64,000 nucleotides of DNA from Gorsachius magnificus (GCA_034008185.1 CM067089.1:22230213-22294212), one strand, 5' to 3'; counted from the stretch's first letter, positions 1 to 14,244 are shown. Made by a program: numbers and translations. Notes: generated by a model not told the origin, from the letters alone.

Positions 1-3000
1 CAAGTTCTTAGAAATAAAGACCACCATTCCCTTCCACCTACTGTGAAAACAGAGCATAAACCTGTTCCCTTTCAAGTCAATGGCATTAACCTATTATCTT
101 TCCAGGGAAAGAGAGGGCAGGATTTTGCCCCCATTTAAACACCTGAGGCCAAGCAGAGTGGTTTGGAGTCATTTGTGCTGTGATCCTGACAGTTCTCACA
201 GGCAAGGCTGGCTGGCTCACTGCTTCCCAGCGCTCCGAAGAGCCGTGCTGCACACAGCAGTGTTGCTGAAGCAGCAAGCTGGTGGCTCCGGCTGGCAGGA
301 GGAGGCACTGTGCTGCCGGGCTGAAAGACTTTCCACTAAGACTGTAAACCTGAGGTTCTTGCAACATTTTTGTTGCAAGACTTTACAAGACTCTTTGGCA
401 AGGCTTGTAAGGACGACGACTCTTCCCCTCTGTTGCATCCCTTCTCTTCTTTATTTCCTGTCCTAATTTGCTGCCCATGATTTGTGAGGATTTTTTAAGT
501 TAAACATCTCCAACATCCCATCTTAGAAGTGACTGTATTTTGAAAGTAGTAAACAGGATTCTTACATACTAATTAGAGGTGGAATCATGTTCTATCATCA
601 GTTGTCTAATGAGCCTGGCATCTTTGAATTAAATAAACTCTGCAAGTATTACTTTTTATTGTGCTTTCATTAAAGCAAAGAAGTTTCTTCCCTTGCTGAC
701 TGCAAGGATTTTAAAACATAGATTCATTTGTGTTTGCAGGAATTTCTAACTCTCTCCCCCCATATCAAATAAAAAAAAAAGTATTACATTTTGTGATGAA
801 TCGCATCAATTTTCACTTGCCGTGACCTGGTAGCCCAAATATTTCCAGACAAGGCCACTCCCCAGATTTTGTTCCACCATTGTTGAATTTAGAGCAACAA
901 AGCCTTCTGCTCTTTGCTGCAGTTACCACCAGAAACAGGTGTACCCATCAAAATATTGGTTTTCCCCCCAGGAAAGCTTAAGGATTACTCACAGGACACT
1001 TACTAGTAGAATGAAATCAAATTTATAGTAAGAAGAAAGCAAAGATAGTAGTACTACTAAGGTGGGCAGAAAGGAGAGCGCGCTACAATACTATGCTTTC
1101 CTTACCCCTCAGTGATACAGAAGCATACCAACATCACAACACACCAAGCACTATGCACATGCAGTTAAAAGAGAAGCTAAAGGGATGTTTGAACATGGGT
1201 GGGTTTCCAGCCTCTGGATCTAAACTCAGGAGCCCACGCAGCCTGCACAAAAGAGCCTAACAGAGACAAGAGCAGCTCATCAACCCAGGCTGTGGCTCAC
1301 CGACCAGAAAGGGACACTGCGCTGGGCAAGTCCACGTTAGACAAGACAGAAAAGAATGCGAGAAGGAATTGTTGTCTTCCTCACTTGACATTTGGGTAAT
1401 GCAAAGACAGAGAATGTCTTCTCAAGACCAAAATGTACATGTGGAACAGAAACAGAAACAAAAGCTACATTGCCTGACTACCACCCCACAGATTTCATTA
1501 AAAAAAAAAAATAAAATCTTGGAATAAAGAAAACAGGACAAGGTAGAAAAAAGCCTGGTTTTTAGACTGATGGATACACTGACATTATTTCAACCTGTAA
1601 ACTTTATCTACTCCTTATCTTTAGAGCATCATGACTGCAACAAAACACCGCTTCACTGAAAAACTGCATTCACCACCTCTTTTGGAACATTTTCCACGGC
1701 AAAACGGAAGCTGGGCAGAATCTGCAAAGTGGTATGACAGCTCCTGTGAGGCTAGCGGTTAGAAAAGACAGAGCAAAAGATGGGTCAGAGTATACCTACC
1801 AGTGGGCAGCAGAAGTTTTGTGCATAGCAGTGGCATTCAAATAGGAACGGTCAGAAGATGTACAGCACTGACATTTTAAACTTCTTTCCCAGCATGATGC
1901 AGCTTTCATGACAGGATCCAAATTTAACCTCGATAGGCTGTATGCTGCCACAGCTGGGATGCTCCCAGTACCCAAGGTAGCTAATGCAGTCTTTGCTGAA
2001 TTGATTTATTTCTTGGCACCAGTCAGAAGCCCAAAGCACCTTTTACTTCTCAGTCTAATGCACAATTCCTGCCACATGGAGGCATAGGTTGTTATATTAC
2101 TGTAGTATTGAGAGACTTTAGCCAAGATGAGGACCACCTCCCTTGCTGGATGCACATCTCCCTTGCTGGATGCACACAAGGGAAGAAACACTTCTTACTC
2201 AAGGAGTTTGTGACATGAGTGGACTAAACAGGAAAAGTCTAGACAAACAAAGAGATGAAAAGACTTGCCGAGGTCACTGGACAGGACAATGTTATATCTA
2301 GGATAGGGCTTAAGTTGCCTGGTGCTTCTGCTTCTATATTAAGCGGCCCCCTGGAACAGAGCAGCTGGTGCACACAAACTAGTTGCTCCCTTGAAGATCT
2401 TTTTCCTAGTAATGGATCTACTACAAGATGGTGTGGCACAATCATTGGCTCCATGCATGTGGCACAGACTCCAGGATTAGCACACAACAACCACTGCAGC
2501 ATCACAGGCTGTGTATTATTGCTGCACTACGCCAGATAAGGAATTCACTTAGGTACTGGTAGCTTCCCCTTAAGGCAGTAAGAAGGTGCTCAAAGTCTCC
2601 TACCAGCACGTCCCAGGGCACTAGACTTCTCTTCACCATGAGCACTTTATTTTTTTTCCCCCCCCTCAAGCACTTTTCCAGTTCAAATCCCCAGTCACAG
2701 GATATGAAGAAGGGAAGGCAAACTTAATACCTGAACTAACTGGAGCGTTCTTGTATGAACTGTTAACTGCCCTGACACTTGCTACAAGCATTTGATTTTA
2801 GAGCTCTGCTTTCACCAGTGCTCTGAAAGTGCCCCAGCAGGTACTGGCCTTAGGTTTACAGATACTGTACCACTCATCTAACTAGGTATTTTGGAGCACC
2901 GAGTATCCCAGCTGCCTTTTTTCTTTTATACCAAGTTGTATAGTGTCTCTTCCTTTTTTCCTCTCCCCTGTCATTCAGTGATGCCCAAAAAACAAGCACG

Positions 3001-4156
3001 GTACCAATCCTTTCATATCAGACAGTGCAATGCATTCATCTTCCCTGAAGATGAAAAAGTATGTCTCGTCCCACAGCTGGCTGGAGGAGGAAGATGCTCT
3101 GTTCACTGGAGCATCTCCTGGCTGGTGGGAAGTGACATGCATCTCTGTACCCAAAACTACACGAGGATGAACTTTTGACTTCAACCCCTGCCAGGACTGA
3201 AGAACTTGAAACTTCTTTGTCTTCTCTCCTTGTAAAAACAATCCCTTTTTACTGTGATGTCTGTGTGAAGGTGGCAAATAAGGCTCAAGCCTTCTGTCAT
3301 GGCCTATATCATTCCAGATTTAGCCTGACATCATCAAAGCTCATGCTGAACTGCCAACTTCTTTCCTTGTTTTCATCAATTTGATGCTTTTTTTCTAAAC
3401 ATGTCCATATGTCACAACTCTGATGGCATGCCTTTCCTAGCTGTCTTTTCCTCCTCCACTGTCACTATTTCATTTATGTATACAAAGATTCCTAGATCAA
3501 ACACAGATCACTCAACAACCTGACATTCTCAAGAGCTGGCTATGAACTCTGATTATCATGGAAAATTTATCCTAAAACCAGTAGCAAACAGAGTCTATTT
3601 TCTCTTCTCAGCAAGACCTCAGCCAGCATAACCGTGACATGTGGAACCTCCACGTGCTCAGCCACTGGACAAGCACCAGGGCATAAGGAGATGGTGAGTC
3701 ATCGCTCAGAGCCGCAAGCTTCTGCAGGTGTGCTGCACTGGCAGGGAAAGTTGAAGTCATAGCTAAGAGAATGGTACGTTACCAAAAACGATACTCAATT
3801 TTGATAGAAGTCAACGGCGAAGCATTACAAAACCTGGCACACTAGTAAAATGCAAAGCAACGATATATCCTCACTCCCCAAAAGTGATTTAGGGGAGCTC
3901 AGAACATTCCAGCAGACAGGGAACCCCAACAGCACAGCCCTTCAAGTACAGAACCAGTGGCAGCTGCACAGTCAATAGAGTGGTTGGATAATGAAACACT
4001 TGCCTGTATCCTGTCAGCTAATATCAAGGTAAAGTGGAATGCTTTTTATTTCAGCCCAGTTCAGGCAGGTTCTCACAACATTGGTTGGTTATGAAATTCT
4101 ACAAGGCAAGAGGAAAAAATACCGGTAACAAGTCTGTCACCAAAGACAGCGTAATT

Positions 4157-4177
4157 AAAAAAAAAAAAAAAAAAAAA
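4157..4177 (+). repeat. Poly-A tract
   Basis: An uninterrupted run of about 21 A. No recognisable SINE or LINE body precedes it, so it may be a simple homopolymer rather than a retroposon tail. Confidence 0.8.
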
Positions 4178-4724
4178 GGCTGCCATGAGGGGGCACTGGA
4201 AGAAGGCACTAGCACTGCAGCTAGGGAAAGGGTAGGGAGAGGATTCTTGAAGAAACATCATTATGAGGGATCAGGAAGAAAAGGCCATCTACCTGGTGCC
4301 TGTTCTGAAGGATGCAATGTTGTCAAGGAAGAAAGCAGAGAAGGAAAGAAAGAAATAAACCAGTATGAAGTTCTTTCAGGAATGCAATGAACACCGGGGG
4401 TGCCTCTGTTTGGCAGCCCCAGGACACTTGCAGCCCTGGCTCGGATTGTGTGGATATGTTTTTGACTTGTCCCGGTCAGCAGATTAATGGCATTAACGAA
4501 GTTTCCATTAGCATCGGAGATTGGGGAGGAGGGTGAAGAGACAGAGGCGTCCAAGCGGAAAGCCACATGACTGCAGAATTGATAAGGCTAAAGATGAAAC
4601 GGAGCTTCATTGGCAGAAGAGAGGCCAGGAAATGCCACTACAAATTAGCCCCAGGCCTCATTTCTTTTCCCTTCATTATCCAAACCCCTTCAGGAGAAGA
4701 ATGGAGGAGGTTATGACCCTCTCC

Positions 4725-4835
4725 CAACACACACATACACAGATATTGAGTGAGTCTCTCTCAATGAACATAGACGTGGGTATATCTGTGTGTGTCTAAG
4801 GATCTGTGTGTGTGGTATATTTGTGTCTAGGCAAA
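4725..4835 (+). repeat. CA/TG-rich low-complexity tract
   Basis: Imperfect (AC)n near 4,730-4,742 is followed by TG-rich short runs near 4,780-4,835. It looks like a decayed dinucleotide microsatellite. Confidence 0.55.
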
Positions 4836-7364
4836 TCTGTATTAATAAAAAAAAAGAAAATTACCTGTATTTGCATCAATATATATCTACGTATCTGTAC
4901 GTGTAAGGACATGTGTTCTCATATCTACAATCTTTGCAGCTAAACTATGTAATTTTTTTTTCATATTAGTGAGCTTTTACCAAAAGCAATGCCATTAAAA
5001 GCAAAGACATTGCACAATTCAGTCAAAGTTCCAGCACCTGAACATGCCGTTATGTTCTCACAGTAACACATATATGACTTAAAGAATTATTGGGCATATG
5101 TAAGTTTCTAGATATACATTTTCCTGCAGACTTATCCTTGTACCTGTTTCTCAAGGTCTAGGTACAGGGCATTCTCTGGGGACCTACACTCTTCCACATG
5201 TATTTTTCTTCTTCTGTGCATGTACCCTCCGTGTGTGCTTCTGTATTCCACCAGTTTTGTGGTTGCTCATCTCTCTGTCCCAGCTGTGTCTTTTCTGTGC
5301 ATGAGTGCTTTTTTTAGAAGTCTGCATACCCCAAAGAAGTTCTGGCCTGTGTACATGCTCCTGTGTGTCTTTGAATATATGTCCATGGGAATATGTGTCT
5401 GTACTTGTGAACATTTTTCTGTAAATTACATGTAAACTATTCTGTGTAAAACTCTGGACAAGTTTTGCTGCCTGTCCCTGCATGTATCATTCTTGAGTAT
5501 ATATAAAGAATTCTATTTGTTGCTATTGATTACTTATTGCACCTGAAAATTAATGAATACAGGTAAATACAACAGTGAATACTGAAAAGTATTTGTCTAA
5601 GAAACACAAAAATACCATTATACAGGTATGAGAACTAGCCAAAAAGAATGGAGCAGAGGGCGAGATCTGTTTTAACTAGTCAGTCATATCCATCAGATTT
5701 AGGGAGAGGAAGATGATTTCCTGCATAGATTAAAGAATAACATTTCTCCAAGTCTAATGACATCTATGTGTTGTTAGTAAGAAAGGTAGGTTCTCTTCAA
5801 AGAGACTGCTAGCCATAGGCCACTAACATGAGAGACAGCTTCGCCTAGGGGTAAACAAGAAAACAACCTCCTCCTGCGTTTGGAAAACAAAAAGAGGAGA
5901 GGAAAAAAGCCAGGGAAGGATGTGTAAATGGAGCTTTGTGCAATGGTGCACTGTTATGTGAGCTGTATGTGACAATAGCCCTGAAACCCTATGCGAGCAA
6001 ACTCATAAAAGAGGTCACTGTCTCTTTAATTAAAGCTCCCTGGTTTGAGGTTAAAAACAAACCCAGTGTTTTATGACCAGGTGTGCGTGTGAAAGAGATG
6101 GGAACCCGATCCCCAGCCCAGTGAGACAGCAGCGGAGAGGAGATAAGGGAGGAAAGCTTTTTATTAAGGTGTCGCTTGAATGCTGTGCCGGGCCAGGCAA
6201 ATGCCGAGAGGCAGGACACACACAAGCCCCCGGGGAGGACCAAGGCTGCAGCGGGGCAGCACCAGGCAAGGGGAACGCTGGGGAGGCAGGACAAGCCCCC
6301 AGGACCAAGCCTTCCAAACCATCAGGAACAGGAGAGGGGGATGGAGGAGCATCAGCTGAAGAAGGAACTGGAAAAGCACCGAGAAGGTACAGGGAAAACA
6401 GCAACTGCCACCAACCTCCAAGACCTACAGAGGCAAAGCCGACAGCAATGGCATGGCATCTCTTGGCTGGCACGTAACAGGGGAGCAAAAGCAACTACAG
6501 AGCCCTTGTTGGTAGGGCCTGAGAGGGGCCAACCCTTGGTAAAGCAGTCTGCAGGCAAGAGCCTCAGGTTGCTTGTGGAAACAATAGGGACTAAACTGAT
6601 CCTACCATCGAATAAAATGCCAAACCCAAGATAAGAAGTAGAGGTTGCACTCTCTTCCTGAGCCTTTCCTGTCAGTGATGCGTGTCTTGCTCAAGACACG
6701 ACACCATTGCTGACATCAAATCACACTTGGAACCTAGGGCTTCCGTTTGCTGAATCATCTAAGCTTTAGATCCCACTTCTAAGGTACCTGTCACTATAAT
6801 ATGAAACTCTGATGAAGTGCCTATATCCCATGGGTCCATTTGGCTACGAGTCCTTTCTTTACAGAGCCCCCAGCTGTCAGTCCCTACCCCTAAAACTTAT
6901 CAACAAGGAAAACATCAGTCAGTTCTCTTTTATACCGGCACCAAGAACTACAAATGCCCATCTTAAAGCAGGAGACAATCCAGAACCAAGCCCCTGGGTT
7001 GCAGGCCACAGGCTCTCCTGGGTAGGAATGTAACACAAGCCCTGTATACCACTGTCTCTGGGCGCTTGAAACCATGTGTTTCAAGACACAGAATCTGAAT
7101 TCCAACTTCAGCATTGCCATGATAATCCCAAAAGTTGAAGTGATGCAGCTATGAGATCCTCAGCAGACTGATTTGCTACAGTAATTACCGAAAGAAAGCT
7201 GAAATGTAACGTGGAACAAAAATCCTTGTGGACCTCCTGTCTCATTAAACAGCTACTTAAATAACAGCAACAAAACATAAAATATAGAAGACATAGAACA
7301 AGGAATTTTTTGTCTAAGATGGAATGATTGAACAAGAACTTAAAATGCAGATTTACATTATTGT

Positions 7365-7440
7365 CTTTGTCCCTCAGTACTTTGCCTGCGGAACAGGGAT
7401 AGTAGCACTGCTATCACTTACCAAGGCCCTAAAAACCAGG
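7365..7440 (+). mobile_element. Possible MIR SINE fragment
   Basis: The order of short blocks resembles the 3' half of MIR (CTCAGT..., then a CAGGGATAGTAGCA-like block and an ACTTACC-like block). It is degenerate, and the call rests on pattern memory only. Confidence 0.35.
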
Positions 7441-7837
7441 AAAGTTTCTTGAGATATTTAGATATAGTCTTGTTTAGCTATTCTTTCCTTAAGGCTCCAA
7501 GAAGGAAAGAAAATCCTTGGGATTAAATGTATCCATATGAGACTGTGCAATATAAATTCAACTCCAAACTCAGCTACAGTGTCCGACTGTAAACAAACCA
7601 TTTTCTTTGTTCCTCAATATCCCTTACTTATCACAGTTTTTCCTATCTGCCCTTCCCAGACATTTTCAAGTTTTATGAAGATACTGTCATATGTTTCTCA
7701 AATTCAACATTCTGTGCTTGTATGGGTTGTTGTAGATGCTACCATAAAGTAAATAAGAGTAATAACAACATTGAGAAATATGTACATACACAGCTTCCTG
7801 ACCCAGAAAGAGATACAAACTGGTACAGTCTTGTTGG

Positions 7838-7925
7838 ATGAAGGGGGGGGGGGGGGAAGGGAAAAAGAAAGAGAGCAGAAACTGATGAAAGATAATATGA
7901 AAAAAAAAAAAAGAGGAAGAGAATA
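7838..7925 (+). repeat. Polypurine tract with G14 and A12-13 runs
   Basis: Almost entirely purine for about 90 bases. It holds a G run at 7,843-7,856, GAAA/GAGA repeats and an A run near 7,901-7,913. Such tracts can form triplex or quadruplex structures. No gene is associated with it. Confidence 0.7.
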
Positions 7926-10900
7926 AAGAACAGGCTGGATATGAATATCATACAAGAGCAAAAAAGCTTAGGCCTCCTACAAAAATACCCTTAGTTAAGC
8001 ATAGCTCTTGGATAACTCCAGTTTGAGAATTACTTTCATAAAAAGATTCCCTCTCTTTTTATTGCAGACTCTGTTCATGTCTATGCACTGTGGTGTAAGA
8101 CAGTTCAGAATTTTTGTTCTAATAGTACTTTCATCTACTTCACCAAGCAAGCTATGGAAGTGCGAAGACAAAACAGCAGTGAAATATCCTTCTAAGGCAG
8201 GAGGGTGAGATAATGAAAAGGTATTAGAGGAGACCCTTGCAGATAAGAAGTGATATATACCGATATGGATGTGTTTTGCTATTTTTCCTACCCTGCTTTG
8301 TAGGGCTGAAAGAGATCAAGGTAAGAGGAAAAGAAAGTAGAAACCACATAAGAAACTAACAACCTTTTACATACAATTATATAAAAGCAAATCTCTGCTG
8401 GTTTGCACTACACACCAAGGGAGATTCAGTGGAAGAATACCTCCAGGGAACTCCAGGTACTCTGCAGATGTGAGCTAGAACGCAAGACTGGCTGCCTTTT
8501 CTCTGAGCAAGAGATCCTTGCTGCAATGCCCCCCAGGCTCCCCATCCTCCCAACAGCCAGCTCAGGGACCAGGCTAGTGTCCCCCCTGGCTCCCTCCCTG
8601 CCTCCACAGAGAAACCAGGGGAACCGGTGGATAAACTGGTGTATGGTCAGACCTCACCCCCCCCTTCCCATATGGGACAAGGACACACTTGGACTCTGAG
8701 GCATTTCTGGGCTCTCCAGCTTGCACATATCCACAGCAACCAGAACTGAGATGCAAGAGAGAGAGCTCAGAGAGAGCTGCAGGAGAGGCCATGACAGAAA
8801 CCAACTTATTCTTAAATGCCTCATGAAAAAGACCATAGATATCAGTATCACTTTGCTCCTAGAAATGAAAGCATGCTAACTTCAGCCACTATCAGTTCCA
8901 TACCCACCAAGTTCCCCTCTCTGCTGTTTTTTAGAACAAAAGAAAATTAACATAGGCCCCACAGACTCTTCTTCTAAAAGCCTGACACACCATCTTCTTT
9001 CTTCCACAAACCTTTTATTCTAGAAATGGGATGTCAAAAGTTCCCCTCTATATTTTGTCCAAGTGAAAAAAGATTAAAGTAAAAGCAGGGGCAGCACTAT
9101 GAAATGCTAGACATTCATCTACCCTGTGCTACAGCTAGTGCACAACACAGGTAGCCTGAACTTCTTCCGAGCTGGATAAAGACGTGAGAAGTCACTGTAG
9201 AGATGAACCTGCACTGCTTCCCTGCAAGGGAAAGGATGGCTAATCCAATATCCCCTTTTACATCTCTCATTCCCCACTCCTTGCCTCATCCCATTTTTCC
9301 TCCGTTCTTTAAATTATTTGAGTTCACAAACCGTATGAAACGGAGTGAGGCAATCACAAATAGAATTTAAATGTAATGTTGCCTGAGATTTCAAGAGAGC
9401 CAGGCTTTCAGTCCCAGTGTCTACCATTGGCTTTTAGACAGTACTTTGAACAACAGAGTAGAGGCCAACAGTTTTTACCTATGCTAGTACAAGTCCTAAC
9501 AGCCAGTTCTCTTCATAACCCAGCCCTTCTTCCTCTGTTCCTACCTCTTTCTTTTTTCTGCTGCTATTCTCCCCACTGGGTTTTGCTCACTCCTCCCCAT
9601 GCCTTTCCTCCACTTCTGTTTCCCCTCTCCCTCATTTCCATTCCAAAAGTTCTCAGTTAAAAGCATTGCCTGAAGCAAGATCACATCTCCAATAAGAGAG
9701 GCAACTTCATTACAGTTTAACATAAAAAGATCAGCTGATATCGATCCATAATTTGGACAAGTGCCACGCTATTGACAGGAAGACGAAATAAGTTAGAACA
9801 GCCATGTTTCAAAAATTCTGTATGTACACTCAATCACTAGAACAGAAATTGCAGCTGGGTATATAATAACACAGCCGTGTTCTCTATTTCCCCTGTAGAT
9901 CAATGCTAATATGGGGAGGGCCACAGAAGATGGATGTTGCCGACAGAAAACCTTGAAATTCCAGGTTAGGACTTGGGTGGCTTCATGGATAAAAGAGTGT
10001 GTGTGCAATGGCAGTGTCATTTAAATACAAAAGACCAAACTCCTTCCTTAATACCTGAGAATACTGTACTTCAAAGTAGTCACTTCTGCATTTAAATTCA
10101 AGTTAGGGAAAAGGGAAGCTGACCCGACATCCTGCCTTAGGTAAGTACCCAGGCTTTATAGCTCATGCACCTAGGGAACCCCAGCTAGATTACTTAGCGG
10201 GGTTACACAACCATAGGACAATGTACCTTCGCATGCTCCCAGATACACAGAAAAATACATATGAGATTTCTAAATGTTTCTGAGCAGTCACTCTGTTAGA
10301 AGGTAATTTTTCCAGAAGTTAGGCAGTGGCAGGAAAGACAGACTATTTCTTTCTGTTACTTTTTACTAGAAACCATTTTGCCAAGCTACTAAGTGCCACA
10401 AAATTTCTAGCCCATGCTGGCCATGTTTCACTGGTAAAGTTTATGACCCCCACGTAACAGATGTTTAAACTGGTAAGCAAGGAACAAATACAGGAACTTC
10501 AGCACCAAAAATGCAATTCTCTACCATTTGAGCTAACTCAAACAGATACTTACCGTAACAGATACTTATTCTTTGTACAGACAACAAAACAGCCAGACAA
10601 AGCATTATACTTGCACTTTGCCAGAGCAATTCTTTTTGGTCTACTTAACTCTGTAAAGGTCAAACTCCACCACCACCACCCCTCTACCATACCAAGGTTG
10701 GATCCAATCACAGTTCACATGGGAGGGTTGCACAAGCCTACAGGCCACCAAAGCAACGCTAGCGTCCCCAGGATGTTAGCACTCCAAAGAACTCAGCTGT
10801 GAGACATGTACCTCTAGCATTCCTGCCTAAAAACTCCTGAGGCTAATAGCAGCGAAGATCTTATTTTCTCTATAAGCCTGCTCTTTGAAACCAACACAAC

Positions 10901-12761
10901 TTACTTAGCAATGCATTGCACACTATTCCTGATTATGGAGGACTACCAAGTAATTGAAGAGAAATAATATGCATCAGTGACTAGGATTTTTACTAGGATT
11001 TATCCCTTCCTGTTTCTTCCAGAGTGACACGTATTCATCTTCAAGGCTGAGGACTACAATCCACACAGTTAACTCAAAACTCTAATGTTACATTGGTAAA
11101 TCCTTCCATATAAAAGGAGATAAATATATAAACACATATATCTTTCCCTGCTTTCATTACCCCTATTCAAGAAGCTTCTTCAGTACTTTCAAGCAACATG
11201 TTCTTGTTGCTAGCATTACGTTGTATGATCCGAGCATATTTCTTAAGAGACGCCTAGTCTGGATCATTCACAGAAAGCATTCACTTTCAAATTGTCCAGT
11301 AATGCAGACTCACTTCCCAGAAAAGATGCTGCCCCATCAAAACTTCAGTTTGCATTTCAGCCTTGATCTGAATCCAAACTCCACAACTAGCCTTTATCTT
11401 GACGACAAGCCAAACCTTTCTTCGGATAGTCCTGCATTTTCTGAGCAGCACAAAACCCATGCTGAGGTTTCTGACTCATGCCCATTACCAGCTGGATCAG
11501 ATTATAGGTGGTTTTGATGTCTGGTTCTCAGTACAATGCTGCAATGTTTAGGACATGTACAGGAATGGCAAAGGAGGGGATTGCTAACCACATTTCTACA
11601 GATCACAGACTTGTATAGACCTACCTGTAGAGGGGCTGTACCAGCAGAAACACACTAAGGGCCACGGGTCTTGAGATCATCCTTAAACTCTCATGCAATC
11701 CCATCCAGGGAGCTATAACTGCCCTTTCACCTTGCTCTTCCTCCTTCCTTCTGAGCCCATCTGGCTAATAGGCCATAAGTGGGGACACCTGTGCACAAAG
11801 CCATTGAAGCTGGGAGATTATTTGCTAACTCTGGTGAGTTCCCATCTGAAGCACCTGCTGTTGGCCCTGACTCACAGGGGGCTGAACGTGGATTCACATC
11901 CACTGCTGCTGGCCCCGGATTCACCTTTTTGCTGTTTGTTCTGTTGGCGTCATTGGAGGGGTATGCAAGGAGCATGGCCTGTCTCCCTCCCACGCCTGGC
12001 TTCCCAGGAGCCAACGCTCCCAGCCTTCTCTGCCGGGATGCTGCAGGGCTGCAAAGCTCTCACTGTGAGCTCAGAGTGGCATCTAGTGCTCCACTGCCGC
12101 GCTGCTCTTCTTCATCAGCACCCCAGCAGTTCCCCTGCCACTCTTCTCGCACACACCAGTCCACCCACTGCCCAAAAACCAGGGCTCGGTCTTGGACAAC
12201 AAGCAAAAGAACTGGGCTACCTCAAAGGAAGTGAGTGTGCTTCTCTCATAACTGCAGGATTAATGGATTCCACAGGAAGCAATCAGTAGTACAGTAAAAT
12301 AGAAAAGGGAGTAAGCTTATCCTTCTGGTTAACCAGACTGTGCTGTACAAAGAGGATAATTTCTACACAGCCCAAACTAGAAGATGGCAAGTTATATCTA
12401 ACGCCATTCGCCCCCCACCGTACACTCATTACAGTGCTTTTACTGATACGTACCTATGGAAACCTGATGGAAATTACCAAGCATTTCTTTGAAGGCCATG
12501 CCTGCTCTCAGATACTGCAACTTTTGTTCATGGCTGCTGAGAATGAATTTGTCTCCTGACCCTAATTTTTCAAACTCATTTTCCCTCTTCTTCTATGTGC
12601 CAATCAAATCTAAAAAGCCGAACCCTCCAAGAGCAGGGCATCAAAAGAAGACAAGGAACTGAATGCACATCCAGGGAATATTTTCCAGAAATAACTGCCA
12701 TCAGAACCCAAAAGACAGAAATTGCCCAGAGCTCTTGAGGGAAATCCTGAAGGCAGAATCC

Positions 12762-12797
12762 TTTTTTTTTATTATTATTATTATTTTTATTACATGA
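12762..12797 (+). repeat. T-run plus (ATT)n microsatellite
   Basis: A run of T is followed by four to six ATT units and another short T run. Confidence 0.75.
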
Positions 12798-12906
12798 TTT
12801 ACTCAAGTATAATTTTATGGTGTATAATTTAATCAGAATGCTCTGCAGGCAGGTACATTATCCCTTCCCTTTTCAGTCTGAGATGAAGTGGTTGGATATG
12901 TTAAAG

Positions 12907-12940
12907 AAAAGCTACATAATTATATAAGTATGTAGCTTTT
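12907..12940. repeat. Perfect inverted repeat, 12-bp arms, 10-nt loop
   Basis: The arm AAAAGCTACATA (12,907-12,918) is exactly complementary to TATGTAGCTTTT (12,929-12,940) across an AT-only spacer plus one G. The same GCTACATA core recurs as a spacerless palindrome at 13,274-13,287. The function is unknown. Candidates are a cruciform-prone AT palindrome or the remnant of a small foldback element. Confidence 0.8.
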
Positions 12941-12989
12941 TAATACACTTTTCAGTAGCAGATCTCAGAGGGTTTTAAGAAAAAAAGGT

Positions 12990-13090
12990 CAAATGTTGCT
13001 TGAATTACTTTGTCCATCTGTGAAATGAGGATAATACCTGAAGACAGAGGGAGGTGAGAATCAGAACCCGGGTGTCCCGAGCTCTTTCCA
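12990..13090 (+). mobile_element. MIR SINE fragment
   Basis: The block around 13,005-13,042 (CCATCTGTGAAATGAGGATAA, one base beyond the MIR core I recall) closely follows the conserved MIR core CATCTGTAAAATGGGGATAA. The adjoining GAACCCGGGTGTCC at about 13,063-13,078 looks like the 5' part of a second MIR in the opposite orientation. It is an ancient amniote SINE with no apparent gene role. Confidence 0.6.
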
Positions 13091-13273
13091 GTACAGAAAT
13101 AGGTAGATTTTTCCCATTACATCCGAACAAAAGAAATACATCTGAACAAAAGAACTTAGAGATTAGCAGTAAGACAGTGCTTAAATCATGTTCTGATCCT
13201 CTCCATATTTTTGTTCTGCCAACTGCAAAAGTCAGGCATTTCTTATGTAAATTCAGAGACGTGTTCAAATATA

Positions 13274-13287
13274 GCTACATATGTAGC
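13274..13287. repeat. Perfect 14-bp palindrome
   Basis: GCTACATATGTAGC is fully self-complementary and shares its core with the hairpin at 12,907-12,940, about 330 bases away. Confidence 0.85.
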
Positions 13288-14244
13288 ATAATTGTCCAGT
13301 TCTTCAAATTCCTCTAAATTAGGGAAAGCCTTCACACTTGAATTCTGGCTGAGTTAGCTGCTACAAAAAGTAGAAGATAAAAATTACTTTCACATATAAA
13401 TGCAACAGAAGAACAGATCCTGTCAATATTTTATCTGTAACACACATGACAAACTAACAAGCTTCCAATAAATTAAAAAAATTTGGCCTTGGCCTGGAAA
13501 ACTGTCCAATATCTATGTCGGCACATGGCTGAGAAGAAGTATTCTAGGGTCAGAAAGTTCTCCTTGGCAGTCGGACATACGTTCACAGGCAAAATGCAAG
13601 AAATCACACTACTATTGATGCTGCAAGCCTCAGTTGCTTCAGAACAACACAACATCCACTGGTAGCAGGCTGTTGTCCAAGGCCAGAAATAGTACTGAGA
13701 AAGCCCTGCATCACACTTGCCAGAAAATTTTAAAAAGCGTGCATTCTGCAAGTCATACGCAATGACTAAGACCCGGCCTACTACTGAACTCAAAGTAGCT
13801 ACACCTATGAGAAGCTCAGATAAGCTGCCCAACGTAGAGCACACAGCACTTAACAAGATCTGCACCCAGGACACCTGTGTCCAAACACTTCGCAGTCTAA
13901 AAGCTCCTCCTAGCTGTGGGATCACCTAATGTCGTCAGCTGGGAAGTTCTTTTTGCTATAACTACCACCAACCTTAGAATTACTTTTTCCACTGGCTTAA
14001 GTACATCACCATCCTATATAACAGCATCAAGGGCCTTCTGCAGAACAATAGCCTCTTCAGGGCTCTTCAGTATCATCTTCTTACTGCTCCTTTACAGTTG
14101 GCCAAATTGAAGGAGCAGCTTGAGACGCCCTGGCCCCTTACAGACTAGTTTTGCTCAACATGTTGTAATCAGAGACTGAAAAAACCCTTTGTTATTTTGT
14201 TTTTTCATACCCTCAGAAACGCTCCTAAGTAGCACACTTCTAAC

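Noticed and set aside
7085..7110. CTGAATTCCA resembling the miR-146 core
   Set aside because: Flanking bases and the seed differ and no hairpin partner is nearby.
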